Source: Phymorhynchus buccinoides (taxonomy: Eukaryota; Mollusca; Gastropoda; Neogastropoda; Raphitomidae). From it: a stretch of 64,000 nucleotides of DNA. Below are positions 12,205 through 23,075 of this stretch, in pieces. The stretch is from NCBI GenBank assembly GCA_017654935.2, contig CM065711.1:31577955-31641954 (forward strand), given 5' to 3'. Position numbers and translations under genes: made by a program. The notes beneath the pieces were generated by a model, which was given only the letters and a program-made list of their open reading frames with translations, made no database searches and was not told the DNA's origin. The first letter of the stretch is position 1. Each line of letters starts with the position of its first letter.

Positions 12205-12509
12205 GTGGTTGAAGAGAGAGAGAGAGAAAGTGTGTGTGTGTGGTGTGTGTGTGTGTGTGTGTGCGTGTGTGCATGTGTGTGTCATTGATGCACCGAGGAT
12301 CGAAAAGTGACAGGACAGACTACCCCGAGACAAGATAAATCAATAGGACAATGTCCTGGCTCTTGCAGAAATCAATAAGACAAAGCGTGCTAGTGTTAAA
12401 AATTTAATCAGACATTTGTCCTGACAGGGGAGAACACAATATTTAGGAATACATTTTCAATTTTAATAGGTCAATGGCCTATGACCGGGGCCTCGGGACA
12501 TCATCACTG

Positions 12510-12557
<48 letters not shown>

Positions 12558-12560
12558 TCC
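12205..12560. repeat. GA and GT microsatellites with unique spacer
   Basis: (GA)n then (GT)n at 12212-12282 and pure (GT)n at 12514-12554. The sequence between shows no coding signal. Confidence 0.8.
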
Positions 12561-12821
12561 ACCCATTTCCCATCCCCCTTTTCCTCCCTTTCATCCTTTA
12601 CCACTTACCAGGATTAGAGTCTGAGGCCATCGTGCATTGAATGATTACAGAACAATTGGCGTTGATATAGTTTTTCCGCAGTGTTTGAAAGGTGAGGTGA
12701 TTTTGCATCTGCATCCTGTGTGGTGGTGGAGGGATTTGTATTGCATGATGTACCGTAGTTGTAGTTTTTCTGACTTTCAGTCACTCTTTATTGTTATGCC
12801 TCTTTCACATTTAACTGTAGG

Positions 12822-13110
12822 AGAGAGAGAGAGAGAGAGAGAGAGGGGGTCAGGGAGAGAGGGGGGATCAGAGTGGGGGGGGGGTCAGGGAGAGAGGGGG
12901 GTCAGGGAGAGGGGGATTAGAGAGAGGGGGGGTCAGGGAGAGAGGGGGGTTAGAGAGAGAGAGGGGGGGTCAGGGAGAGAGGGGGGTCAGGGAGAGGGGG
13001 GGTCAGGGGAGAGGGGAGTCAGGGAGAGAGGCAGGGTCAGGGAGGGGGGGTCAGGAGAGGGGGGGAGAGAGAGAGGGAGGGGGAGGAGAAACAGAGAGAG
13101 AGAGGGGGGG
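12822..13110 (+). repeat. G-rich minisatellite (GAGAGGGGGGTCAGG units)
   Basis: About a dozen variants of a 15-22 bp unit with runs of 5-9 G separated by TCAGGGAGAGA. The open frame at 12637-13377 crosses it but is low complexity. Dense G runs could form quadruplexes. Confidence 0.85.
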
Positions 13111-13189
13111 AAGGAAGAAAGATGGAATGGGATGGGGGATAGAGAGGAAAAGGATAGTAGCAGAAAAAGTGTGGGTGTGCGCGCGTGTG

Positions 13190-13300
13190 TGTGTCACGGG
13201 TGTGTGTGTGTGTGTGTCATGGTGTGTGTGTGTGTGTGTGTGTGCAATAATCAGTTGCTTTGGTGGGGTGTGCCTGTCAGTGTGTGTGTGTTAATGTGTG
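13190..13300. repeat. GT microsatellite
   Basis: (GT)n interrupted by TCAYGGTG, followed by unique sequence to 13440. Confidence 0.85.
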
Positions 13301-13447
13301 ACATTCTCACAGCCTTGCATGCTTTTGGAGAATTTATTATAACACAAAATGTTCTTTCAAGAGCACATACACTATAATAAATAAGGCATTTGTCACTATT
13401 TGCTTGCATGCTTAGCCACTATGCATATATTCAATAATTCATTATCT

Positions 13448-14235
<788 letters not shown>

Positions 14236-14610
14236 TACACGCACACACACATTAGTAATGATTACATACATGCACATTTACAGACGTAGCTGTTTTAAAT
14301 GAACATTATTTCAGTTCTATCGCACAGAAGCTGAGGATAAACCAACAGCCTCTAATTGTCTTGTTTTATATAACATCCGATCGGCAACCAGCTGAATCAC
14401 TAAATGTCATAACCCACACAACCAAATTGCTACTAACTTGGTTCAAAACCTTAACCCTGCAACTGTCATGTTGTTTTTTACTCATATTAACCCATAACCA
14501 CCCAATTTAGTACTTTCCGTCACTCCATTAACATGTACCGATAACTTAACATTGATTAAAATTGTACTGTAAGGCCAAATGTTGATAGTTTCTTACTTTC
14601 TATCTCTGTT
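14236..14610. other. Unique sequence, nothing recognised
   Basis: No conserved ORF or repeat family recognised. Confidence 0.5.
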
Positions 14611-14858
14611 TTAACCCTTTCATCGCCACTGTCGCCTCTTGGCACCACAATGATTTAACACCCATGTCACTGAAAGGCATCAAATGGGGGTCTGGTATCC
14701 AGTGACCTTATGTTCTTAATGTTGGGAGGTAAGGACTTAGGTCCTATTTTATGCATGTCACAGAGGAATCCCCAATATTGCCAATGAATTCTTTTCTATA
14801 CCTAGATAAGTTTAATGGAAAGTTTTGGCTGAAAAATGGCTGGCGTTAAAAGGGTTAA
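14611..14858 (+). mobile_element. MITE family C (TTAA type), copy a
   Basis: TTAACCCTTTCATCGCCAC at the left and GGCTGGCGTTAAAAGGGTTAA at the right: inverted ends beginning CCCTTTYRYCGCCA inside TTAA. Typical internal words are GCACCACAATGATTTAACAC, CCAGTGACCTTATGTTCTTA and CACAGAGGAATCCCCAATAT. TTAA targets and CCCTTT ends resemble piggyBac- or Kolobok-mobilised MITEs. Confidence 0.9.
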
Positions 14859-15088
14859 CCCCTTCACCGCCATCCATCTTTGAGCCAACATTTTCCATCA
14901 AACTTACTTGGCTACAGAAAATGTTTCGTCTGCAATATGGTGGATTTCTCTGTGACACGTTTAGAATGGGGTCAATCCTTACTGCCCAAATTTAGGAACA
15001 CAATATAATAGACCCTGAGTTTTAATGGCATGGGTGATAAATCATTATGGTGCAAAAATGTGACCTTGGCAGCGAATTAGGGTTTTAA
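14855..15088 (-). mobile_element. MITE family C, copy b, sharing a TTAA with copy a
   Basis: Starts at the same TTAA that ends copy a (TTAACCCCTTCACCGCCA) in the opposite orientation and ends near GGTTTTAAC. The two copies abut with a single common TTAA, as expected if one inserted into the target duplication of the other. Confidence 0.85.
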
Positions 15089-15480
15089 CATGTACCAATT
15101 ATTTGTGGTGAAGGATAATTGATTTAGTTCAGTTACAATAACCCACACTCAACACCACCACCCCTCTCACCTCTCGAAGATACAAGGTTTTTGTCCTTAA
15201 CTAGATCTGAATTTGGGACTGACAAGTTTTTTTCTTCTATTTTCACAACCTCATTTACCCCAGATAGAAAGTCGTTAGAGATACGAGCTTTTGGTGGAAG
15301 GCGGCGGGGAAAATTAGAGAGCTGACTATGTATCTAACTCAAAATTCGACATACGAGGTTTTTGAATTTCACCGATGCTATGGATGTTTGCAAATGTGTG
15401 CACTGTCTAATAGTGGAGCATGACAGCTTCCAACTTGTTGTAGTGTTACAATTCTGGATGTTTGCTGATAGCTGGTAGTA
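15089..15480. other. Unique sequence with a word also found near 38300
   Basis: Segments such as TCGTTAGAGATACGAG and CAGATAGAAAGTCGTTAGAG, inverted, resemble 38230-38360, where CTCGTATCTTCG and CTAGTTAAGGACAAAAACC also occur. This indicates a further dispersed repeat whose ends I could not define. No gene seen. Confidence 0.4.
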
Positions 15481-16141
15481 CAGTGGAACCTCCCTTATAA
15501 GACCTTCAAAAATCATCCAAAATGAGGTCTTATAAGGGAGGGGATCTAATAAGGGAAGTAGCTTCAATACTTACAAAGAAGGGCAATGTCTCAGAGAAAG
15601 GTCTTATGTGGGAGGGAGTCTTGGATGGAAGTTCAGTTTAACGTCGCGTATCGGCTTTCGCCATGTACGACGGGCTGAACAAACCAACCAGGGTATAAAC
15701 AAAAATTGATGTTCCTGAATCACTGTCTTAGCCAAAAGGCCGAGAAGCGATCAGTATTGGGAGGGAGTCTTGTAATGGGAGGTCTTATATATAAGACCTT
15801 CAAAAATCATCCCAAATGAGGTCTTATAAGGGAGGGGTCTTATAGGTTCTTACATCTAAGGGAGGTAATTTCAATACTTACAAAGAAGGGCAATGTCTCA
15901 GAGAAGTAGGTCTTATGTGGGAGGGAGTCTTGTAATGGGAGGTCTTATATATAAGATCTTCAAAAATCATCCCAAATGAGGTCTTATAAGGGAGGGGTCT
16001 TATAAGGGAGGGGTCTTATAAGGGAGGGGTCTTATAAGGGAGGTAACTTCAATGCTTACAAAGAAGGGCAATGTCTCAGAGAAGTAGGTCTTATGTGGGA
16101 GGGAGTCTTATAATGGGAGGTCTTATAAGGGAGGTTCCACT

Positions 16142-16142
<1 letters not shown>
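15481..16142. mobile_element. MITE family F with TA target and internal tandem repeats
   Basis: Ends CAGTGGAACCTCCCTTATAA and TTATAAGGGAGGTTCCACTG are perfect inverted repeats flanked by TA (15479-80, 16143-44), as in Tc1/mariner MITEs. The interior is a tandem amplification of GGTCTTATAAGGGAGGG, TTCAATACTTACAAAGAAGG and CAATGTCTCAGAGAAGTAGG. A foreign ~150-bp segment (about 15625-15765, TTTAACGTCGCGTATCGGC ... AAGCGATCAGTATTGGGAGG) interrupts one unit. Confidence 0.85.
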
Positions 16143-16173
<31 letters not shown>

Positions 16174-16174
16174 T
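16142..16174. repeat. (AGT)n microsatellite
   Basis: About ten AGT units directly following the family F element's TA. Confidence 0.9.
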
Positions 16175-16211
16175 GTGGAATGATTGTTTTGGTCTTAATT
16201 TTTTTGTCTTA

Positions 16212-16460
16212 AGCTGGAGACAGACTATGCGACTGCCTCATATGACTCGATCAAGTTGACCAAATTTTGTTTCCCGCACAGAAGAGGTCACAAGCCATCT
16301 GACTCGATCAGACTCGATCAGTGAAATTTAGAACCCGCCCTATTCGGCCTGACTGTGGCCCGACTGAGTCAGACTGATCGAGAATGATGGTATGCAAATG
16401 TGGTGAAACATCACGACCTGATCGAGTCACATGAGGCAGTCACATAGTCTGTCACCGGCT
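16212..16460. mobile_element. PIF/Harbinger-like MITE with TTA target duplication
   Basis: Left AGCTGGAGACAGACTATGCG ... GACTCGATCA and right TGATCGAGTCACATGAGGCA ... GTCACCGGCT are ~45-bp inverted repeats. The direct repeat TTA at 16209-11 and 16461-63 fits the 3-bp TWA target of PIF/Harbinger elements. Confidence 0.8.
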
Positions 16461-16545
16461 TTAGAGGTGATGGGTTATCTTCTTTTTTTCCGATTTTTGT
16501 TTTGTTTCTGTGGGAGGCGTGATGCTTGAAGAATGTGGAAGGTTT

Positions 16546-16682
16546 AACCCCTTGACTGCCGTGTAACGTGTCACGTACTGACTTGATGACATCACTCATG
16601 ACATCATCAGATGGAGAGCAATAACTCTGATATACCGCTTTTTGCTGTAACGCAATCAAGAGAGTTATACCCCCAGACCATA
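16546..16682 (+). mobile_element. Fragment of a MITE starting AACCCCTTGACTGCC
   Basis: AACCCCTTGACTGCCGTGTA ... GATGACATCACTCATGACATCATCAG is matched in inverted orientation at about 55495-55563, which ends GGCAGTAAAGGG. Neither copy shows both ends. Confidence 0.5.
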
Positions 16683-16786
16683 TTGCCAGATTGGCTCTAT
16701 CAGTTGTCCTTTTTATGGCATGATTTGTGCAATGATTTTTTTTTCTTTAAATTTTCTCAGTCAACTGGGGCTAAAAGGATTTATTT

Positions 16787-17036
16787 TTAACCCTTTCACC
16801 GCCAGCCATTTTTCAGCAAAAAACATTTCCATTAAACTTACCTGGGTAGAGAAAAAAAATCTGTCTGTAATATTGGGGATTCCTCTGTGACATATTTAAA
16901 GTAAGGCCTATCCCCACCTCCCAAAATTAAGAGAACAGGGTCTTCGGATAACAGACCCTGATTTGATGCCTTTTAGTGACATGGGTGCTTAAATCCTTGT
17001 GGTGCAAAAATGCGACGTTGGCGGTGAAAGTGTTAA
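16787..17036 (-). mobile_element. MITE family C, copy c
   Basis: TTAACCCTTTCACCGCCAGCC at one end and TTGGCGGTGAAAGTGTTAA at the other, with interior words matching copies a and b. TTAA on both sides. Confidence 0.9.
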
Positions 17037-17424
17037 GCAATTCGCTATTCTAATAGCTACTGATTTCTGACCAACATATTTCTTTAGCTTGACGATGAAT
17101 GTTCTTTCTTGTGAAATTTCTCACTTTAAAAATATGACGTTTTGATCTTTCATTGATGGAGCTAAAAATGCTGATGAGTTTATTTGAGATTGGTGATGTT
17201 CGTTAGCTAACTGTCAGTCATTGTGGAATACATTGCTTTGGAATGTTTTCGCTAAAATATTTTAATTCCGATATTCTTCTAGAACTTATATTTTAAAACT
17301 TTGATTTGGACATAATTTCTGTAAGAATTTGTTGTTGTTTTTACTTGAAAACTGTTTTGACTATGAACCTTTTTCTCTAAAACTAAAAGTGTGTTGAGCT
17401 GGATATTCTTTTACAAGATTATTT

Positions 17425-17812
17425 TAGAAGTTTCTTTTGAAAACTGAGTTGGATGTTCTTTATTGCTTAGAAGTTTCATTAGAAAACTGAGTTGGGTTTT
17501 CTTTATTGTTTAGAAGTTTCATTAGAAAACTGAGTTGGATATTCTTTATTGTTTAGAAGTTTCATTAGAAAACTGAGTAGGATATTCTTTATTGTTTAGA
17601 AGTTTCATTAGAAAACTGAGTTGGATATTCTTTATTGTTTAGAAGTTTCATTAGAAAACTGAGTTGGGTATTCTTTATTGTTTAGAAGTTTCATTAGAAA
17701 ACTGAGTTGGATATTCTTTATTGTTTAGAAGTTTCATTTGAAAACTGAGTTAGATATTCTTTATTGTTTAGAAGTTTCATTTGAAAACTGAGTTAGATAT
17801 TCTTTATTTCAT
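17425..17812. repeat. Tandem repeat, 43-bp unit, about 9 copies
   Basis: Unit TTAGAAGTTTCATTAGAAAA CTGAGTTGGATATTCTTTATTG repeated with few changes. The two flanking units are more diverged, so the array probably grew from the middle. Confidence 0.9.
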
Positions 17813-18061
17813 AACTTTTTTTTCATGAAAAGTTTGTTTTAGAATGGTTTTCTTTGAAAAAGACTGATTATCTCTGTCTCTGCCATATTATGAATTTTGT
17901 TTAATAAAGTTTGTTTCTTCTGATTATTAACACAGTTTATTATTCTCATTATTCTGAAATAGCGCACACAATTCTGATTCAATTACGGCAATCACTCCTA
18001 AAAAAATGTCTCCTGTTATAGCAGATTTTTTTTATTCACCCCCCCCCCCCCCTTACCCTTA
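17813..18061. other. AT-rich spacer
   Basis: No gene recognised; ends in a poly-C run (18039-18052). Confidence 0.5.
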
Positions 18062-18255
18062 GGCCGGGTTCACATTAGACACGTAAGTTCCGTACGGAAA
18101 ACCCTAAATAAGTGGAAGAAAGAAGGATAAAAGTTTACGCATATATAAGGGGAAATTCGGACACGTGCGCAAATCTTTCCCCTTCTTTGTTTCACTTATG
18201 TATGGATTGCGCACAGGTTTCCGCAGGGAATATCCGCCTTTGTGTGTACACAGCC
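18062..18255. mobile_element. PIF/Harbinger-like MITE just upstream of PKI exon 1
   Basis: Starts GGCCGGGTTCACATTAGACA and ends with the diverged inverted counterpart TTTGTGTGTACACAGCC, flanked by the direct repeat TTA (18059-61, 18256-58). It ends 53 bp before the acceptor of the first proposed PKI exon. Confidence 0.6.
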
Positions 18256-18307
18256 TTATTCTTTCTGTTCTCCCTTATCTCCCTTCCGCCCCTCACCGAT
18301 TCTCCAG

Positions 18308-18478
18308 GACCTAAGTTTGACTGGCGCCATGGTTAAGGCGTCCCAGAAAACCAAAGGAGCGACGTCGCACGCGGCTCAAAGCCGCTCAGGCGTTCACAAA
18401 ACCAGCAAGCGTCTCCCTCGCAGACCTCCGGAGTTGCGCTTCCTTATCCAGAGATGGCGCCGGCGCCGATCGAAAAAG
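18308..18478 (+). CDS. PKI: PKI gene, proposed 5' coding exon (ATG at 18329)
   Basis: Bounded by a long pyrimidine tract and acceptor (CTCCAG, ending 18307) and a donor AAAAAG/GTTTGT (intron from 18479). From the ATG at 18329 (context GGCGCCATGG, good Kozak) it encodes 50 residues, very basic towards the end (PELRFLIQRWRRRRSKK), and leaves in phase 0, as the next exon requires. The next exon has no in-frame ATG before the kinase-inhibitor motif, so an upstream coding exon is needed and this is the only phase-compatible one I found. Canonical PKIs start only about 10 residues before the pseudosubstrate, so this would be an unusual arginine-rich N-terminal extension, possibly a nuclear-targeting segment. 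The frame is also open back to the acceptor, so translation could start further upstream. Linkage to exon 2 across a 3.7-kb intron is inferred from phase alone. Confidence 0.45.
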
Positions 18479-18834
18479 GTTTGTTGGGCATTTTGGTAGC
18501 CGGACTGTTCCGGAAGAAACTGCAAGTGAACGTTGAATTAAAATTTCACGGAATTATGAAAAGAGAATCTGTGTAGAAGGACATTCGGGAGTTTGAAATT
18601 TGAGAGCACCGTCATTACGTTACGCCGGTTGCCTGTGTGTGTATCTTTTTTTGTGGATCTAACCCATCTTATGTCCTTGTACCCCTAACCATTATCCAAC
18701 GCCCCCCACCCCCTCCACCCTTTTTTCTCCTGCCAACAATTGAGGAGATCATTGGGCAGCTATTCATAATCTCAAATTTTCTTTTTTTAAAAAATCTTTC
18801 TTTCCAGTGTCTGTCTCTCTCTTTTCTCTTCACC

Positions 18835-18836
18835 CT

Positions 18837-18906
<70 letters not shown>

Positions 18907-18990
18907 CCCCCCACACTTATCTCTTTCTCTGACACTCTCTCTCTATCTTTGTCTTTCTCTGTTTCTCTCTCTCTAAAAAAATGTTTCAAA

Positions 18991-19046
<56 letters not shown>

Positions 19047-19109
19047 CCCCCCTCTCACTTTCTCCACTCTTATCTCTTTCCCTGAGACTGCCTCTCTCTC
19101 TGTCTTATG

Positions 19110-19142
<33 letters not shown>

Positions 19143-19242
19143 TCCCCCACCCCACTCTTATCTCTTTCTCTGACACTCTCTCTCTTTCTCTTTCTCTCTT
19201 GTCTTTCTCTGTTTCTCTCTAAACAAAATTATATGTTTCAAA

Positions 19243-19318
<76 letters not shown>

Positions 19319-19425
19319 TCTCTCTCTCTCTCTCCCCCTCCCCTCTCTCTCCCCCTCTCTCTCTCTCTCTGACACTCTCTCTCTCTCTCTCTCTCTTTGT
19401 CTTTCTCTGTTTTCTCTCTAAAAAC
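18835..19425. repeat. CT block with repeated core AAATGTTTCAAATGTTT
   Basis: Long (CT)n tracts alternate with CCCCCCACWCTTATCTCTTT, GTCTTTCTCTGTTTCTCTCT and AAAATGTTTCAAATGTTT (cores at about 18975, 19229, and a degenerate one at 19418). It lies in PKI intron 1. Confidence 0.85.
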
Positions 19426-19532
19426 TATTATATGGTTGACACATTGATTTGGTTCCTGCAGGATGATTGGATAGTTTGTGGAACATTGCCAGTGGGGTTA
19501 TTTCTGTAAAAGAGACATGGGGGGGTTGGAAA

Positions 19533-19566
19533 GGTCAAGGAGGAGGGGGGGGGGGGGGGGGGGGGG
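19533..19566. repeat. Poly-G run
   Basis: About two dozen consecutive G. Length in the assembly is probably approximate. Confidence 0.9.
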
Positions 19567-19625
19567 ATCCGGAAAGAAGAAATGAGGTGGTTTTGGCCAA
19601 GTGTGTATGTGTTGTGTGTGTATGT

Positions 19626-19750
19626 GTCAAGTCAAGTCAAAAGTCAAAAATATTTTATTATCACGTTAGGTGAAATGACTGTGGTCTCGTACAAGCACAA
19701 TACAAGCAAGGAGACACCTTTGCATGCATTAAAAATGGAAACAACACTAA
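19626..19750 (-). mobile_element. LINE 3' end with (CTTGA)n tail, inverted
   Basis: Read on the minus strand it ends GATAATAAAATATTTTTGAC then TTTTGACTTGACTTGAC. The LINE at 23807-24712 ends GAGATAATAAAGTGTGCTTGACTTGACTTGACTT, so both carry the same 3' terminus and tail unit. Confidence 0.6.
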
Positions 19751-19776
19751 GGAAAAATGGACCCAAAAACAATTTT

Positions 19777-20002
19777 TGGCTTGGAGTCAAAACGGACTAT
19801 CTTTAGATAGTCCATTGATATATTATTGAACTTATTACGAAAACTAATAACTTTGCATAAAAAAGACTGCTAAAATATGAAAAGCTAAACCCCCTTTATA
19901 TATTTCTGCAGTCATTGTTTGATACAAGTTATTAGTTTTAGTAATAAATCCAATAATACGTCAATGGACTATCTAAAGATAGTCCGTTTTGACTCCAAGC
20001 CA
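19777..20002. mobile_element. Long-TIR foldback MITE, 226 bp
   Basis: Left TGGCTTGGAGTCAAAACGGA then CTATCTTTAGATAGTCCATTGA, right TCAATGGACTATCTAAAGATAGTCCGTTTTGACTCCAAGCCA broken into words: near-perfect inverted repeats. Similarity extends inward (AATAACTTT / AAGTTATT). CTATCTTTAGATAG is itself palindromic. Confidence 0.85.
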
Positions 20003-20399
20003 TCGAAATCATGCTTCGCAAGAAGTTGGACATAGTGTGTGTGTGTTCTGTCGTGTCAGAAATTGGTGAATATCGGCATCAAATGTCTCTGTTCTCATTC
20101 TTACTCTGTCGCTTTTTGTCTGCTTTTAGTTCTTCTCCCTCTCTTTCTGTCAGTCTCTGTCTCTCACTAACCGTCTCTGTCTCTGTCTCATTTCATTGTG
20201 TGGCTAAATATCTCCACTTCTCTCTCGTTCTCTTTTTCTCCCTGTTGTTCCTTCTTTTATTTCGTCAAAATTTCGTTTGTCGTGTTTACGAAAATGCTTC
20301 ATGGATTGATTACGCCCCTTTGCTATGAAGGCTGTAGCTACTTGTAGTCAGCATGTTTGAAATGGAATTTGAATCTTGTCATGTCTATATGTTTGTGTT

Positions 20400-20480
20400 T
20401 GTCTTTCTCTCTGTCTGTCTCTCTATCTGTCTCTCCTCCTCATCTACTCGCTCTCTCTGTCTCTCTTTTCTCTCTATGAC
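20400..20480. repeat. CT-rich microsatellite
   Basis: (TCTG)n/(CT)n tract abutting the truncated LINE. Confidence 0.8.
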
Positions 20481-20483
20481 GCA

Positions 20484-20975
20484 GGTCTCAGTTCCGCTGG
20501 GCTGGGCATGTGTTAGAATGTCTGATGAGTGCCTCCCAAAACGCATCCTCTATGGAGAACTCCGGTTTGGTGCACGTAACCATGGAGGGCAAAAGAAACG
20601 GTTCAAGGACATCCTCAAAGTGTCCCTGAAGGACTTTGACATCAACATTTCCTCCTGGGAAACTTTGGCCCAGAACCGACTAGCATGGCGTGGTGCAGTC
20701 ACCAAGGGAGCTGCCAAGTTCGAGGCTCACCGAATCGAGAGAGCCCAGGCACATCGAGAAGTGCAGAAAACAATTGCACGAGCATCAGCAATTCTCCAAC
20801 TCCAACTCTCTTTTTTGTCCCCTACTGTCACAAAACCTTCAAGGCCCGCATCGGACTCGTCAGTCATCTTCGTACCCGCCCCACATCCTGAACCCTTTGA
20901 CATTGGAACTGTTGACGGATGGTATTCATCCCTCGGGACGGACGAACATCATCATAACACAGGGTTGGCCCAAAC
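20484..20975 (+). pseudogene. LINE polyprotein C-terminus with C2H2 finger, frameshifted
   Basis: Reading across three frames: SQFRWAGHV (20488), then RMSDECLPKRILYGELRFG and QKKRFKDILKVSLKDFDIN, WETLAQNRLAWRGAV, HRIERAQAHREVQKTIARAS, then CHKTFKARIGLVSHLR. This is the C-terminal region of a Jockey/I-type or related non-LTR retrotransposon (RWAGHV..M...LPK..LYGEL, ending in a CxxC..F....L..H finger). A missing base near 20513 and another shift near 20790 break it. It is 5'-truncated into a CT microsatellite and sits in PKI intron 1. Confidence 0.85.
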
Positions 20976-21468
20976 TACTAGCCTAGTCATTGGCTAGCAG
21001 AAAAATCTGTGGGCGAGTAGATTTCAAAAGTCACTAGCCCAATAGGCAATGAAACTTTTAGTACTGCACAGCCCTGGGTTTTTTGGGTCACCGAGTCTCC
21101 CCACACCATCTCTCCCTTCCATGTAACCAACTCTCAAAGCAAGCAAGCTCAGCTGTCTGCTAAAATAACAACATGCCAGCACCGGTACTGAAAAGAAAGG
21201 AAAGGCAGCCTCTTCAATCTCCTCCCCATTTTCTCTCCCCCCCCCTCCCCCCCACCTCTCCTGGAATCGTTTCTCTTCCTCAAGTTACTCGCCCGGAGTG
21301 AAATTATTAAAGTTTGGCCAGCCCCCGGCAACATTTGGAATCTTAGTGGTCTTAACTGCGAGTTGTTTACACAATAGATAGTCGTTTACACAGGTGCATG
21401 CTGCAAGTATGCGCATCATTGCTGTAACATAATGCTTTGGGGGACTCTTTCTCAAGTTCTATCCGTCT

Positions 21469-21474
<6 letters not shown>

Positions 21475-21534
<60 letters not shown>

Positions 21535-21836
21535 CCTCTCTCTCTCCCTCTCTCTCTTTCTCTCTCTCTTTGCTTGTTTATTTATTGATAATCTGCTTAT
21601 TTACGCGTTGACACATACACCCTTCCTTAAATGGGGCGATGCCTTTTCTGGAATAAAATATTGTCATTTCTCTCTCTCTCTCTCTCTCTCTGCTTGTTTA
21701 TTTATTGATAATCTGCTTCTTTACACGTTGACACCCACCCACCCCTTCCTAATGGGGCGATGCCTTTTCTGGAATAAAATACGTGTATTGTCATTCTCTC
21801 TGTCTCTCTCTCTCTCTTGCTCTCTCTCTCTCTCTT

Positions 21837-21913
<77 letters not shown>

Positions 21914-21953
21914 CCCTTCCAAATGGGGCGATGCCTTTTCGGGAATAAAACAT

Positions 21954-22037
<84 letters not shown>

Positions 22038-22044
22038 TGTCATT

Positions 22045-22138
<94 letters not shown>

Positions 22139-22185
22139 TAACGGGGCGATGCCTTTTCTGGAATAAGACATTGTCATTGTCTCTC
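21475..22185. repeat. CT block with repeated core GGGCGATGCCTTTTCTGGAA
   Basis: The core AATGGGGCGATGCCTTTTC-GGAATAAAAYATTGTC occurs four times (about 21630, 21753, 21923, 22141), each followed by a (CT)n tract. Two of the units also share TGCTTGTTTATTTATTGATA ATCTGCTT. A microsatellite-plus-core tandem in PKI intron 1, ending 34 bp before exon 2. Confidence 0.9.
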
Positions 22186-22219
22186 TCCTTGCAGCCTCAT
22201 TTTCTTTCTGTTCTCACAG

Positions 22220-22412
22220 CCTGTGACCAAGTCGACCGGTGAAGGTCAGCCGTCCAGCCCTAATCAGAGTCCCAGTCGGGAACAGCAGGAGAGGTTTTTG
22301 TCGACAGGGCGGACGGGCCGACGCAACGCGATGTCCGACCCTTTGAACCCAGGATTGTGTAACGTCAGCACCGCCGGTTTGCCCTTGGATCTGGGCAGGC
22401 TGGGGTTTGCTG
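22220..22412 (+). CDS. PKI: PKI (cAMP-dependent protein kinase inhibitor) core exon
   Basis: Acceptor TTCTCACAG ends at 22219 and donor G/GTGAGC starts at 22413; 64 codons plus one base, entering in phase 0. It encodes RFLSTGRTGRRNAM, which aligns residue for residue with the PKI pseudosubstrate (F10, G14, R15, T16, G17, R18, R19, N20, A21, hydrophobic at 22). The alanine occupies the phospho-acceptor site, so the segment should bind and block the PKA catalytic subunit. Seventeen residues on comes LPLDLGRLGF, with the same L-x-L-x-L-x-x-L-x-hydrophobic spacing as the PKI nuclear export signal (LALKLAGLDI in vertebrate PKI-alpha). The exon ends just after this signal, close to where vertebrate PKI genes have an intron. 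Y7 of the inhibitory helix is replaced by Q. PKI normally inhibits free catalytic subunit and exports it from the nucleus. Identification is by motif, not by database search. Confidence 0.8.
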
Positions 22413-22497
22413 GTGAGCAGCCTGTTTTTCACACCTTATTATGAGGCACACACCCATAATTTTACACAAAATTCAGATGTTGTAACGTTTCTTACTA

Positions 22498-23059
22498 CAG
22501 ACAAACCTCTATTTTAAGACTTCCAAAATGTCCGGAAAAATCGGTCGTAAATTGGAGGGGTCGTATGACGGAGGTTTTCACTGGCAGCCGTAGAAAGAAA
22601 AAGTTCAGCACAGTTCATACTCTCTTCTTCATGCACACATACAATGACATATTAAAACTGGATTTGGGTCTTTCCAACTCCATAGGATTGTGCAATCGAT
22701 ATTACAGTTTCACTTTGCCGACTTCTTTTAATCACCTCCACTCTCGTCCAAAGTCAGTGGTTTTCTTTTTCAAAGTCAGTGGTTTTCGTGCTTTTCCTAC
22801 GCTCTCCGCCATCTTTTCTACAACAAGGGAAGCGACTCCGCTTTCAGGCCCTTGACCATGGTTGTTTCCCTTTGCTCGAAGTCTATGCAGACGACAGCAA
22901 CGGTCGTAAAAACCAACAAAATGGCAGTCGTAAGTCGCATTTTAGAGGAAGTTGTTTAAGAGAGGTCGTTTACATAGTAAAATGCATCCGTGCCAACAAA
23001 TCCGGTCTCAAATGAGAGGTGGTCGCTTAACAGAGGGTCGTAAAATAGGGGTTTGTCTG
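22498..23059 (+). mobile_element. MITE family E, copy 1 (TA target)
   Basis: Ends CAGACAAACCTCTATTTTAA and AAATAGGGGTTTGTCTG are inverted repeats flanked by TA. The second copy, inverted, is at 47293-47672, sharing CCAAAATGTCCGG, AAAGTCAGTGGTTTTCG, CCGCCATCTTTTCTACAAC and AAATGCATCCGTGCCAACAA. Non-coding. Located in PKI intron 2. Confidence 0.9.
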
Positions 23060-23075
23060 TATACTATTCGTCATA

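Noticed and set aside
12637..13377. 246-codon plus-strand frame
   Set aside because: Mostly G/R/E from a G-rich minisatellite and C/V from a GT tract; no domain.
22214..22432. 72-codon minus-strand frame opposite the PKI exon
   Set aside because: Shadow of the plus-strand exon, which has splice sites and a recognisable motif.
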